The translations under genes and the position numbers were made by a program. Source: DYKG01 sp964596185 (lineage in GTDB: Bacteria; Muiribacteriota; Ozemobacteria; Ozemobacterales; Ozemobacteraceae). Taken from it: a stretch of 14,284 bases of DNA. The DNA lies in NCBI GenBank assembly GCA_964596185.1, contig CAZQUE010000105.1, positions 1 through 14,284 on the forward strand. The letters run 5' to 3'. The notes beneath the pieces were generated by a model, which saw nothing but the letters and a program-made list of their open reading frames with translations, did no database searches and had not been told where the DNA came from. Positions 1 through 7,744 of the stretch are shown piece by piece; the stretch's first letter is position 1; every line of letters begins with the position of its first letter.

Positions 1-1
1 G

Positions 2-26
2 AATTAAGTATACTGTCCCCCTAATT
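2..26 (+). repeat. Left copy of RAYT-flanking direct repeat
   Basis: The first 21 bases (2-22) are identical to 729-749. The match continues for 4 more bases with a single a/g difference (position 23 against 750). The repeat contains the 8-bp palindrome AGTATACT at 7-14, followed by a C5 run. It overlaps the stop codon of the transposase gene. Confidence 0.85.
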
Positions 27-692
27 CTTTTTTTCACTTTTAGTTTTTGGCCCCGGTTTTTTCGGTAGAAGCCTTCTATTGGTAATAGATTCCAGTCCAC
101 TGATGAAGAAATCATTGCCAAGGGGTCTGCCCGTGCGCTCATGCTTTCGGATAGTGTTTAATGCATTTTCGGGAAGCGCTTCGTTCAGGTAATCTGCCCA
201 GTCAGGTTGCTTTTTCAAAAGGGGTTCGACAGAAACAAGAATGTCATTTTTTCCGCTCAGATGAGCTCTGGCGCTGCTCCATTCATAATCAGCAGGTTTT
301 TTTACTAATCCGGCACGAACAGGATTGAGCTCAATATACCTGGCGGCATAGTAGAGATGCTTTTCGTCCATCGGGTATGAAGAAAATCGACCTTGCCAGA
401 GGTGCCCGACCCATCCTTCACGTTCATTTATCAAGCAGGTGTAACGCCTGTTCGCTTCTGCTATTCCAGCTCGAAGGCTATCCTCAGTCTCAGGGACTGC
501 AACCAGGTGCACATGATTAGGCATCAGGCAATAAGCCCATATTTCGACACCGGCTTTTTCACACCACCTGGAGATCAATGCCAGATACATTTGATAATCT
601 TCAGTAGAAAAAAATATCTGCTGTTTTCTGTTACCACGCTGAGTAACGTGATGTGGAACTCCTGGAACAACTATTCTTGCTATTCTTGGCAT
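21..692 (-). CDS. REP-associated tyrosine transposase (Y1_Tnp / IS200-like)
   Basis: The product is 223 aa, in the normal range for RAYTs. Seen in sequence: an N-terminal HVTQRGN block at residues 15-21; the metal-binding HUH motif in MPNHVHL (His60, His62); GHLWQGRFSS at 97-106; and YYAARYIELNPVRAGLV at 114-130, which holds the candidate catalytic tyrosines (Tyr114, Tyr115 or Tyr119). A basic C-terminal tail (residues about 207-223) is typical of this group and may contact the repeat DNA. Family knowledge: these enzymes nick and rejoin single-stranded DNA at REP-like repeats. The gene appears intact. There is no good Shine-Dalgarno sequence before the ATG at 692. It reads away from tpx and shares no operon with it. 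Confidence 0.9.
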   Translation of the reverse strand: MPRIARIVVPGVPHHVTQRGNRKQQIFFSTEDYQMYLALISRWCEKAGVEIWAYCLMPNHVHLVAVPETEDSLRAGIAEANRRYTCLINEREGWVGHLWQGRFSSYPMDEKHLYYAARYIELNPVRAGLVKKPADYEWSSARAHLSGKNDILVSVEPLLKKQPDWADYLNEALPENALNTIRKHERTGRPLGNDFFISGLESITNRRLLPKKPGPKTKSEKKN

Positions 693-728
693 AAGGACAT
701 GGTAAACGCGCAGAAATTTTTTTTCAAT

Positions 729-753
729 AATTAAGTATACTGTCCCCCTGATT
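729..753 (+). repeat. Right copy of RAYT-flanking direct repeat
   Basis: Same orientation as the copy at 2-26, with 24 of 25 bases identical. It lies 37 bp upstream of the transposase start codon and 109 bp upstream of tpx. It may be a recognition or cleavage site for the transposase; this is inferred from its position on both sides of the gene. Confidence 0.85.
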
Positions 754-783
754 AAAGAATACTAAAAAGATAGCAAAATAAAC

Positions 784-812
784 TTGACTTATTTTTGAGT
801 TTGTTAAACAAT
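784..812 (+). promoter_or_regulatory. Candidate sigma-70 promoter of tpx
   Basis: TTGACT at 784-789 matches five of six -35 consensus bases. AACAAT at 807-812, after a 17-bp spacer, matches four of six -10 bases. The predicted start near 819 gives a leader of roughly 43 nt containing GGAG (847-850) 11 nt before the ATG. The -10 match is modest. Confidence 0.4.
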
Positions 813-861
813 GAGTGAAGTATGTAATTCTCTTAAAAATTGATTCGGAGAAGTAAATAAA

Positions 862-1374
862 ATGACTATAGAAACCGGAAAAGTAACTTTTATGGGTAAC
901 CCCCTGACCTTGATCGGCGACAAAAAGATTGCCGTCGGCGACTCGTTTCCCAAGGGCGTTGTCCTGCTCAATAACGATCTGACGCCATTCAAAATCGATG
1001 ATGAAGCCGGAGTGAAAATCGTCACTACGGTTCCTTCTCTAGACACCCCTGTTTGCGACACTCAGGTTAGAAAATTCAACGAAAAGGCTGCGGGAATGAA
1101 CGCCAAAGTTTTTGCCGTTTCTGCAGATCTGCCCTTTGCCCAGGCCCGCTGGTGCGGTGGTGCTGGGATCAAAAACGTGCGCACTCTTTCTGACCATGCA
1201 CAAATGGGTCTTGCCGACGCTCTTGGCATTCTGATCAAAGAACTGCGCCTGTTCGCCCGCACAGTTATGGTTGTGGATTCGGCCGGTAAGATCACCTATA
1301 TGCAGATCGTTCCGGAAGTTACCAGTGAACCTGATTACGAAGCTGCACTTGAAGCGGTCAAGAAAGCTTCATAA
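862..1374 (+). CDS. tpx: Thiol peroxidase (atypical 2-Cys peroxiredoxin, Tpx)
   Basis: This 170-aa protein matches the length and layout of Tpx, which reduces hydrogen peroxide and alkyl hydroperoxides with electrons from thioredoxin. The peroxidatic cysteine is Cys65 in TPVCDTQ. The resolving cysteine is Cys98 in ARWCGGAGI, 33 residues later, close to the spacing in E. coli Tpx. The N-terminal block with MGNPLTLIGD and VGDSFP fits the family start, which supports ATG 862 over the internal ATG at 892. GGAG at 847-850 can serve as ribosome binding site. No signal peptide is seen, and while E. coli Tpx was first described as periplasmic, cytoplasmic action is likely here. The gene is monocistronic: the next gene has its own promoter. 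Confidence 0.95.
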   Translation: MTIETGKVTFMGNPLTLIGDKKIAVGDSFPKGVVLLNNDLTPFKIDDEAGVKIVTTVPSLDTPVCDTQVRKFNEKAAGMNAKVFAVSADLPFAQARWCGGAGIKNVRTLSDHAQMGLADALGILIKELRLFARTVMVVDSAGKITYMQIVPEVTSEPDYEAALEAVKKAS

Positions 1375-1381
1375 GCTTTTA

Positions 1382-1410
1382 TTGGCTTTTATCACGCTTT
1401 TTATTATAAT
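1382..1410 (+). promoter_or_regulatory. Promoter of the ABC-TPR-hrpB operon
   Basis: TTGGCT at 1382-1387 (four of six) and a perfect TATAAT at 1405-1410 are separated by exactly 17 bp. The predicted transcription start is about 1416-1419, at or within 4 nt of the ATG at 1420. There is no Shine-Dalgarno sequence in front of that ATG, so a leaderless transcript is the simplest reading. Confidence 0.6.
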
Positions 1411-1433
1411 GGCTGACAAATGTCAGCCATTAT
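1406..1433. promoter_or_regulatory. 28-bp palindrome across -10 box and start codon
   Basis: Bases 1406-1418 are the exact reverse complement of 1421-1433, with AA at the centre (core TGACAAATGTCA). The palindrome covers most of the -10 box, the predicted transcription start and the first codons of the ATPase. It could be an operator, an RNA hairpin holding the start codon in its loop, or the tpx terminator. As a terminator it is weak because no T run follows. Confidence 0.55.
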
Positions 1434-2160
1434 TTCATTCAACCAGATCGATAAATCTTTCAAAAGTCGAACCGGCCCGGTTCAGGCTCTTGAAAAGCTG
1501 AGTTTTACCGTTGAAGCTGGGCAGATCTTCGGTCTGGCGGGCATCAACGGCGCGGGAAAAACTACGGCGATCAGAACTCTTCTTGGCCTGTGTCGACCAG
1601 ACGCCGGCCAGGTGCTGATCAAGGGGGCTTGCCCATCGACGATCGATCCCGCCGAAATCGGCTTTGCCCCTGAAACACCGGATTTGCCTGAGTATCTTAC
1701 CGTCGCTGAGGTCGTCGAGTATTCCTGTGCTTTGCTTGGCTACAACTTGACCGAAGAAAAGCTGCATCAGGTGCTTGCCGACCTCGAACTTGAGGAACAG
1801 GCTGGGCGTCTTTGCGCCAATCTCTCTAAAGGAAATCGCCAGCGTGTTTCTCTTGCCGCAGCGATTGCCCATGAGCCGCAGCTGATAGTTCTCGATGAGC
1901 CGACCAGCGGCCTCGATCCACTTGGGCGCAAACTGGTGAAAAAGCTTCTGAAGCAACAGAAAGAGGCTGGTAAAACCCTGTTCTTCAGCACTCATGTATT
2001 GGCAGATCTTCGCGAAATATGTGATTGTATCGCTATTATCGATCATGGTCAGATGGTTTTTCTCGGCCCTTCCGATGAATTTTGCCCGGCCGGCGACAGT
2101 GCCAGCCTCGAAGAGCGATTTTCCCAACTCATTTACCCTGAAAAGAGCGCAAAATCATGA
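1420..2160 (+). CDS. ABC transporter ATP-binding protein
   Basis: This 246-aa cytoplasmic ATPase powers the permease encoded next to it. Motifs in order: Walker A GINGAGKTT (41-49), signature LSKGNRQR (135-142), Walker B LIVLDE (155-160), D-loop GLDP, and H-loop His192 in FFSTHVL. The Q-loop position reads as APE, as is common in ABC-2 type exporters. The start is fixed: an in-frame TGA at 1414-1416 leaves ATG 1420 as the first usable codon. No Shine-Dalgarno sequence precedes it. The substrate cannot be deduced; ABC-2 systems export lipids, polysaccharides, peptides or drugs, or take part in gliding and envelope functions. It is first in a four-gene operon and overlaps the permease by 4 bp. 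Confidence 0.93.
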   Translation: MSAIISFNQIDKSFKSRTGPVQALEKLSFTVEAGQIFGLAGINGAGKTTAIRTLLGLCRPDAGQVLIKGACPSTIDPAEIGFAPETPDLPEYLTVAEVVEYSCALLGYNLTEEKLHQVLADLELEEQAGRLCANLSKGNRQRVSLAAAIAHEPQLIVLDEPTSGLDPLGRKLVKKLLKQQKEAGKTLFFSTHVLADLREICDCIAIIDHGQMVFLGPSDEFCPAGDSASLEERFSQLIYPEKSAKS

Positions 2161-2912
2161 ATCAAGCTCTGATACTAGCTGAAATGATCATGCTCAAAAC
2201 CATGCGCAGTAAAATTCCCGGGGCTTTACTTCTTTTGTTGATGCCATTTTTACTGGCGATCTGGCTAATTAAAGCTGAAAATCAAGGCTTGCAGGCAATT
2301 CTCGCCAAAGATGCCGCCGGTGGCTTGCTGACTCTAACGGCGTTCATTCTCGTATTGTTCTTTTCACTTGATAACTTTATCTGGTCTGAAAGAGAAGGCC
2401 AGTTTCTGTTGAGCCGCGTTCACAAAAGCTTTTTTCTTTTCGTAGGACAATTTCTCGGTATTGGCTTTTCGTTAATGATTGCCTTGCTGGGCCTGGCTTC
2501 ATGCATTTTCGTTTTTTACCGCCTGGTTTTTGGCGCATGGCTGTTCGAAATACTTTTCAGCAGCTATTTCATTCTGCTCGAAGCTCTGGTATTGCTGGCG
2601 GCAATGCTGTTACTTTCGCGCCTGTTGTCAAAATTCATGGCCATTTCAGCGATGATTCTGCTCTATATCTTTGCTAACAGCGCTTTGTCACAGGTTTTTA
2701 AAACCCCGGCAACCGGTGAGGGGGCAGGCCTGGTCGGCGCTTTGCTGCTGACGGTTCTACCCGATTTCAGTATGTTTCGCTTTACCGGACTGATTCTTGA
2801 GCAACAGACGATGAATTCACAGGAAGCGCTGATTTCGACCTTTTACGCTATTTTTATGATCGGGTTTTATCTGTTTCTCGCTGATATTTTCGCCCGCTTC
2901 CGGGAACACTGA
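2157..2912 (+). CDS. ABC-2-type transporter permease (six-TM membrane protein)
   Basis: This is a 251-aa hydrophobic protein starting in an ATGA overlap with the ATPase gene, which implies translational coupling. Hydrophobic segments appear near residues 20-38, 56-71, 92-122, 127-154, 160-178 and 225-245, giving about six membrane helices. A charged stretch (IWSEREGQF, 75-83) follows the second helix. The layout matches the permease half of ABC-2 exporters, but no diagnostic motif identifies the subfamily, so the assignment rests on topology and the adjacent ATPase. The next gene begins 1 bp after its stop. Confidence 0.75.
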   Translation: MNQALILAEMIMLKTMRSKIPGALLLLLMPFLLAIWLIKAENQGLQAILAKDAAGGLLTLTAFILVLFFSLDNFIWSEREGQFLLSRVHKSFFLFVGQFLGIGFSLMIALLGLASCIFVFYRLVFGAWLFEILFSSYFILLEALVLLAAMLLLSRLLSKFMAISAMILLYIFANSALSQVFKTPATGEGAGLVGALLLTVLPDFSMFRFTGLILEQQTMNSQEALISTFYAIFMIGFYLFLADIFARFREH

Positions 2913-2913
2913 A

Positions 2914-3840
2914 ATGGCACCGAGAGCTCCTTTTTCAGCCGTTCTCTTTCTTGTCTGTGCATTTTGTTGCCAGATTTTTTCGGGTTCTTTCCTCGCCAAT
3001 GACTTTTCCGAGCCAATGCTGATTCGCCTTATTCCCGAGCGCCTGCGCAGTTTCGTGGCCGCCCGTCTGTGGGAGCAGGCCGACCGCTACATGCATACCG
3101 GCCCTTCACGACTTGAAGGGCAAAACTTCATTGCCGGAAGCTATGCCGGAAACACAGATTTGCTGCCGTTGATGCACGCGGTTACCGCTTTGGTGCCCCA
3201 CGAACTTCCACCATGGCAATTGCTTGCAGCTAACCTTGGACTGCATCTCAGTCGCAAAGACGAGGCGATCAGGATTTTACAGCATGCTATAAGTTTGAAT
3301 GCCGATAATCCTGAGATTCACGAGCTATATGCAACTATTGCTTCGCTGAGAATGTTTGCCGGCGAACCTGACCGCGATGAAAAAAACTCGGCGCTGAAGT
3401 ATCTTCAAACAGCCATCAATAAATTTGTTTTCAGCCAGAGGTCGATCGATGATCATGCTCCGGCAATGAATCTGCGCTCTTACTTCATTTTGCGTTCGCG
3501 ACTTGAAGTCGAACTCGGCTACCCTCGTGCTGCCCTTGAATCCTGGGAGAAAAGCGGAGTTCCTCTGCAGCACGATCAAGGGCGACTGGCCTCAATGCTT
3601 ATTCTCTACCGCGATCGTGGCATATTGCCTGATCCCGCCGAGTTCAAGAAAAATACTGTCATTGAAGAAAAGCCTGTCGATGCTGCACTCGCGGTTACTA
3701 CCGGGCAGAATCCTTCACCGCAGATGCCGCAACAAATGCCTAAGCCGCCGTTGTTTCGTTCGCGCTTTTCATTGCTGGCAGCCTTTGTCAGCTGCCTACT
3801 CATCTTTTGTCTGCGGCTGATCATGTTTCGGCGAAAATAA
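2914..3840 (+). CDS. Membrane-anchored TPR-containing protein
   Basis: A 308-aa protein with an N-terminal hydrophobic segment (residues 7-27: signal peptide or signal anchor) and a second one at the C-terminus (about 286-304) followed by the basic tail MFRRK. Between them, residues about 50-235 form helical repeats. PWQLLAANLGLHLSRKDEAI to LNADNP (100-132) is a recognisable TPR unit, with another at about 158-175. The RLWEQADRYMHTG and LLPLMHAVTALVPHE segments resemble TPR proteins often encoded beside ABC exporters. A low-complexity Pro/Gln/Met stretch (267-279) links the repeats to the C-terminal helix. A scaffold or accessory role for the ABC transporter is inferred from the operon. No enzymatic motif is seen. 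Confidence 0.65.
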   Translation: MAPRAPFSAVLFLVCAFCCQIFSGSFLANDFSEPMLIRLIPERLRSFVAARLWEQADRYMHTGPSRLEGQNFIAGSYAGNTDLLPLMHAVTALVPHELPPWQLLAANLGLHLSRKDEAIRILQHAISLNADNPEIHELYATIASLRMFAGEPDRDEKNSALKYLQTAINKFVFSQRSIDDHAPAMNLRSYFILRSRLEVELGYPRAALESWEKSGVPLQHDQGRLASMLILYRDRGILPDPAEFKKNTVIEEKPVDAALAVTTGQNPSPQMPQQMPKPPLFRSRFSLLAAFVSCLLIFCLRLIMFRRK

Positions 3841-6374
3841 TGAAAAACCTGCCGATTCATCGCTATCTGCCACGTATCACCGAAGCTTTGCACGCCGGTA
3901 ATCTTGTTTTATCAGCAGCTCCGGGAGCCGGCAAGTCGACGATTGTGCCGATAGAACTTGTTAAAGAGCCCTGGTTGGCCGGAAAAAAGATTCTTATGCT
4001 GCAGCCACGCCGAGTTGCTGCCATTGCCGTTGCCCGGCGAATGGCCAGACTAACTGATACCCGTCCTGGCGGTTTGATCGGGCATCAAGTGCGATTCAGC
4101 CGGCAGATTTCACCAGAAACCAGAATTGAAGTGCTCACTGAGGGCATACTGACCCGTCGCATTCAAAACGATCCTTTTCTTGAAAACGTTGGACTGATAA
4201 TCTTCGATGAATTCCATGAACGCAGTATTCATGCCGATCTTTGCCTGGCTCTCTGCCGAGAAATTCAGAAAGATATTCGCCCGGATTTGAAAATAATGGC
4301 CATGTCGGCAACCATCAATAGCGCAGACCTGGCAAGGTTTCTCGGCAATTGCCCAATCGTTGAAGCCGAAGGATTTTTGCACCCGGTCGAAATAAACTAT
4401 GGCATGATCAACGCCGGCCGCGATCGCTTTCTGGCTATGGCCGAGTTCAGCAGGAAGATTATCCGGGAGTCTTGTGCCGATGAAAGCTATCTTGTTTTTC
4501 TACCAGGAGCTGGTGAGATTAGTCTTTTCCGTGAAATACTCGAAGACGTGCAAAGCCATGAAATCTGCTGTTTGCATGGTTCTTTGAGCATCGAGGACCA
4601 GGAAAAAATCCTGCAGCCACCAGCTGGGCCGAGAATCGTTCTGACCACCAACCTTGCAGAAACTTCATTGACGATTGAAGGTATTACTACCGTCATTGAC
4701 AGCGGTTTTTGCCGCAAACTCAAGGTTAACCCCTCGACCGGGCTGGAAACTCTTGAGCTACAAAGAATCAGTAAAGCGTCCGCCGCTCAGCGTGCCGGTC
4801 GCGCTGGCCGTCTGCAGCCGGGCCGGGCCTTCAGACTCTGGACATTGCCCGAAAATGAAGCTCTGCCAGATTTCGATCAGCCTGAAATTCTCAGATTAGA
4901 TCTGGCGACAACAGTTCTTGAGCTGGCGGGCTGGGGGGTCGCCGATCCATCGGCTTTTGCCTGGTTTCAGGCTCCGGAAGATTCCCAGCTGACCTCGGCA
5001 CAACAACTTTTGTATCAGTTGCAGGCAATTGATTCAGACGGCAGTATTACCCCTCTCGGGCGAAGCATGCTCGATCTGCCGCTGCACCCGCGTTTGGCCC
5101 GCATGCTGATTTCCGGCGAGCAACACGGCATTGCACGCTTAGCCGCACTTGCTGCTGCGGTAATCTCTGAACGCGATTTTATGCGTTTTGAGCCTGGAAA
5201 AAATGATCCTGATCTTATGCTGCGCATTGAGCAGCTTCAGGCAGGAAAATGTTCTTTTCCTGCGGATAAACGTCAGTTCGAGCGAGTCTGTCGCGTGGCC
5301 GAGCAGTTGCAGGGGTTGATCAAATCCGGAAACGGCCGGGTCAGACCGCTGAATGCCAATCAGACTCTTGCCCGGGTCATTCTTTCTGCCTTTCCTGACA
5401 GGCTTTGTCAGTTGCGCAATGAGAACGACAAATCAGCCTATAAAATATGTTCCGGGCAAGGTTTTTCGCTCGCCGGCGGCGCAGGGGACCGCTATATAAT
5501 AGCTCTTGAGCTAGATGCCCGCCTGCGCAAAGGCCGCAATGACGGCCAGATTTTTCTTTATGTGGCGATCAACGAAACCATGCTTGCTGAAATGCTTGGG
5601 CACCTTTGTGAAAATACCCGTGAAATCTTTTTTTGTGAACGCCGCCAGGCCATTCTGGTTAGAAAAGTGACCAGGTACCTTGAGCTGGTTCTCGCCGAAA
5701 GAGAAGAAAGAATTCAGCCACAGGAGCGAAATCTTGCCGAAAAAATGTTGATCGGACATGTTTTTGCCAATTTGAACGAAGCTTTGGCCTTGAATGACCC
5801 TGCGTTTCGCCAGTTTTCCAGTCGCCTTCGCCTGATCAACGAAATTGACCCGGAATTTAAATTGATCGACAAAGACTGGTTCAGGGAAAACGTCGAAAGC
5901 ATTTGTGCCGGGGTAACCAGCTTTGCTGAATTGCACAAACTTGATCTGGCGCAGGTTTATTTTTCCACAAAACCCTATGATTTAAAACAAAAGTTTGAAA
6001 AAATGGTCCCGGAACGAATAGAGGTGCCTTCGGGGAGACTGGTTGAAATTGAATATCCCGACTCTGGGTCGCCTTACATTAGTGTCAAAATCCAGGAAAT
6101 GTTCGGCCAGAAAGAAACTCCCTGTATCTGCAATGGCAAGGTAAAGCTGGTCGTTCACCTGCTTTCACCGGCGCGCCGACCGGTGCAGATAACCAGTGAC
6201 CTGGCATCGTTCTGGGCCAACGGTTACAAAACGGTTGTCGCAGAGCTCAAAGGTCGCTACCCAAAGCACCCCTGGCCCGATGACCCCGCCGCCGGCATTG
6301 CTTTTTCCGGAACAAAAAAGCAGCTTGAAAAAAAGCTGCTTCCTGTCGGCAATAAGAGCCAGATGAGACGCTAA
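3840..6374 (+). CDS. hrpB: ATP-dependent RNA helicase HrpB (DEAH-box family)
   Basis: An 844-aa protein, the usual size for HrpB. Seen: Walker A APGAGKST (27-34), LQPRRVAA (54-61), DEFH box with HERS after it (123-129; DEFH is typical of HrpB), MSAT motif III (155-158), TTNLAETSLTIEG (269-281), and motif VI QRAGRAGR (317-324). A conserved HrpB C-terminal block near residues 780-825 contains RRPVQITSDLASFW and YPKHPWPDDP. The start chosen is ATG 3840, which overlaps the TPR stop as TAATG. A TTG 33 bp upstream is open but lies inside the previous gene. HrpB has no well-defined essential role. Its placement behind a transporter is probably operon hitchhiking. It ends 6 bp from a convergent gene. 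Confidence 0.95.
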   Translation: MKNLPIHRYLPRITEALHAGNLVLSAAPGAGKSTIVPIELVKEPWLAGKKILMLQPRRVAAIAVARRMARLTDTRPGGLIGHQVRFSRQISPETRIEVLTEGILTRRIQNDPFLENVGLIIFDEFHERSIHADLCLALCREIQKDIRPDLKIMAMSATINSADLARFLGNCPIVEAEGFLHPVEINYGMINAGRDRFLAMAEFSRKIIRESCADESYLVFLPGAGEISLFREILEDVQSHEICCLHGSLSIEDQEKILQPPAGPRIVLTTNLAETSLTIEGITTVIDSGFCRKLKVNPSTGLETLELQRISKASAAQRAGRAGRLQPGRAFRLWTLPENEALPDFDQPEILRLDLATTVLELAGWGVADPSAFAWFQAPEDSQLTSAQQLLYQLQAIDSDGSITPLGRSMLDLPLHPRLARMLISGEQHGIARLAALAAAVISERDFMRFEPGKNDPDLMLRIEQLQAGKCSFPADKRQFERVCRVAEQLQGLIKSGNGRVRPLNANQTLARVILSAFPDRLCQLRNENDKSAYKICSGQGFSLAGGAGDRYIIALELDARLRKGRNDGQIFLYVAINETMLAEMLGHLCENTREIFFCERRQAILVRKVTRYLELVLAEREERIQPQERNLAEKMLIGHVFANLNEALALNDPAFRQFSSRLRLINEIDPEFKLIDKDWFRENVESICAGVTSFAELHKLDLAQVYFSTKPYDLKQKFEKMVPERIEVPSGRLVEIEYPDSGSPYISVKIQEMFGQKETPCICNGKVKLVVHLLSPARRPVQITSDLASFWANGYKTVVAELKGRYPKHPWPDDPAAGIAFSGTKKQLEKKLLPVGNKSQMRR
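6314..6341 (-). terminator. Intrinsic terminator of the zincin operon, inside hrpB
   Basis: On the minus strand a 9-bp stem (arms 6333-6341 and 6318-6326), with a 6-nt loop, is followed by a T run (complement of the A tract at 6314-6319). It begins 40 bp past the stop of the minus-strand gene. On the plus strand no T run follows, so it should act in one direction only. It lies within codons of the hrpB C-terminus. Confidence 0.75.
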
Positions 6375-6380
6375 GAGGCT

Positions 6381-7730
6381 TTAGAATTCTTTGCCCTGCA
6401 TCAGCTCGGCTTTGATGAAGTTGTAACGCTCGAAGTTCAGTTCCTTTAGATACTGGCCGTTTTGAAAGTACAGAACCATGGCTTCGCACAAATCGACGTA
6501 AACTTCGACCATAGACTGGTTCGGAATAAAGGTTTCCTGCCATTTTTTCGAAACTTCAGGATGGAAATAGAGAAAGCGCTTGGTCATTTCTCTGACCAGA
6601 TAAAGCTTGAAGCGTGCCGCTCGACTTTCGTCGGTAAGTTCGACGAAGGTTGGGGCAAACCAGGAATTCTGGGTGATAAAAACGTAGCCTTCAGACGAGA
6701 AAGCAGCTTCGGTATCGGTGGTGGGCAGGTAAACGATGGCTTCGGTACAGGTCGAAAAGAATTTTGGCAATGCCTGGAAAGTTTCGATAATCGCATTTTT
6801 CAGTTCATCTGGGGCGTGATGCTGTTCCTGGGGAACGGTAGCGGCGGCCGTAGCCACCTCTGCTTCGGTAACGATCGGCAGATAGTCACCATCTGGTATT
6901 TCAGGTGGTGGCCGCGAGCCTGGCGTTTCGACGTTGCCGTTGTTGTTGCCATTGCTGTTGCTGCCTTCTTCAAGGGTAATCGAGCCCCAGCCGTTGATGC
7001 TTTTATTTTCCATCAGGTTTTCCTTGATGAAATTGTAGCGGGCTGGAGATTTGCTGCTGAGTTCAGAACCGGCGGCACAGTAAAGCTCTACCGAAAAGGC
7101 CATGTCGACGAAAGCCGGGCACATTCCCGGGGCGACGATCATGTTTTGGTCCTGGCCCGGGCCAAAGACCTTTACCGAAACCTCGCCGGGGGTGTAAACC
7201 GTTGTCCATTTCTTGGCAATGTCAGGATTCGCCTGTTGAAAGGCGTAGGTCATACCCCGTATTATAATTGATTTAAAGCGGGCTATTTTTTCATTTTCAC
7301 TGGGCAGACGATTATAGTTTTCGTTGAATTTTTTCAGGTAAAGGGCTGAAGGAACAATGGCGCCATAGCCGATGACGATCTCGCCGTCACGGTCGTCAAA
7401 GCCGTTGTAGCGCAGTTCGAAGGGCATGAAACTCGGGTCTAGAGTGATTATTTTGGTGTGACTACGGAAAGACTCGGGCAGAACTGCGAGGACTTCTTTG
7501 ATTATTTTCACCCAGCCCTGGGTCCATTTGTTGACGTCTGGATCGTCAATGACGTCGATCTGGTAGGTTTCATAAATTTCGTCCTTCAGGGCGGCGACCG
7601 GATCGGTCTCGCTGCTGTCGGAAGCATTTTGCGTTTGATAGACGGTGTCGAGATAGCTGGCATTTTGCGCGGCCAGCGGCGAAAGTGCAGCCAGAGTCAG
7701 AATGACCAGGAGCAAAAACGGTTTATTCAT
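6381..7730 (-). CDS. Secreted tandem pseudo-zincin (inactive ATLF/M34-like, two domains)
   Basis: A 449-aa secreted protein starting at ATG 7730: AGGAG lies 7 nt upstream (7738-7742), whereas the longer TTG start overlaps that site. Signal peptide is about residues 1-21. The mature N-terminus carries SYLDTVYQ, shared with the upstream paralogue. Two copies of the neighbour's peptidase domain follow (about 48-245 and 308-449), joined by an Asn/Gly then Pro-rich linker (about 256-281). Where the neighbour has HEMTH, copy 1 reads RGMTY (158-162) and copy 2 REMTK (380-384). The third zinc ligand Glu is replaced by Val in both (Val208, Val412). Both copies keep the closing RYNFIK helix. It should therefore be non-catalytic; binding, inhibition or scaffolding is inferred. 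It is second in a two-gene operon. Confidence 0.75.
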   Translation of the reverse strand: MNKPFLLLVILTLAALSPLAAQNASYLDTVYQTQNASDSSETDPVAALKDEIYETYQIDVIDDPDVNKWTQGWVKIIKEVLAVLPESFRSHTKIITLDPSFMPFELRYNGFDDRDGEIVIGYGAIVPSALYLKKFNENYNRLPSENEKIARFKSIIIRGMTYAFQQANPDIAKKWTTVYTPGEVSVKVFGPGQDQNMIVAPGMCPAFVDMAFSVELYCAAGSELSSKSPARYNFIKENLMENKSINGWGSITLEEGSNSNGNNNGNVETPGSRPPPEIPDGDYLPIVTEAEVATAAATVPQEQHHAPDELKNAIIETFQALPKFFSTCTEAIVYLPTTDTEAAFSSEGYVFITQNSWFAPTFVELTDESRAARFKLYLVREMTKRFLYFHPEVSKKWQETFIPNQSMVEVYVDLCEAMVLYFQNGQYLKELNFERYNFIKAELMQGKEF

Positions 7731-7737
7731 AAATGGA

Positions 7738-7742
7738 CTCCT
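7738..7742 (-). promoter_or_regulatory. Ribosome binding site deciding the pseudo-zincin start
   Basis: AGGAG on the minus strand, 7 nt before ATG 7730 and just past the TGA of the upstream gene (7745-7747). It rules out the upstream in-frame TTG at 7748. Confidence 0.75.
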
Positions 7743-7744
7743 GA

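Larger units (their letters stand above)
2..753 (-). mobile_element. RAYT-type (IS200-like) element bounded by direct repeats
   Basis: One Y1/HUH transposase gene lies between two near-identical 25-bp direct repeats at 2-26 and 729-753. The stop codon of the gene (minus strand, 21-23) lies inside the left repeat, so the repeat is integral to the unit and not an unrelated flank. No terminal inverted repeats or target-site duplication were seen, as expected for Y1 transposases, which act on single-stranded DNA. RAYT genes are usually single-copy genes associated with dispersed short repeats rather than self-moving insertion sequences. This may therefore be a domesticated gene flanked by its recognition sites. 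The exact borders are inferred. Confidence 0.6.

Noticed and set aside
393..734. A plus-strand open frame of 113 codons
   Set aside because: It is antisense to the transposase gene, has low-complexity, unrecognised composition and no ribosome binding site.
1406..1433. Strong tpx terminator
   Set aside because: The hairpin is perfect but lacks a following T run and overlaps the next gene's promoter and start codon, so operator or RNA-structure readings are preferred.
3807..3839. TTG start for HrpB
   Set aside because: It lies within the TPR gene; ATG 3840 in TAATG gives translational coupling and the usual N-terminus.
6462..7271. A 269-codon plus-strand open frame
   Set aside because: It is a shadow of the pseudo-zincin gene, which has signal peptide, ribosome binding site and recognisable domain repeats.
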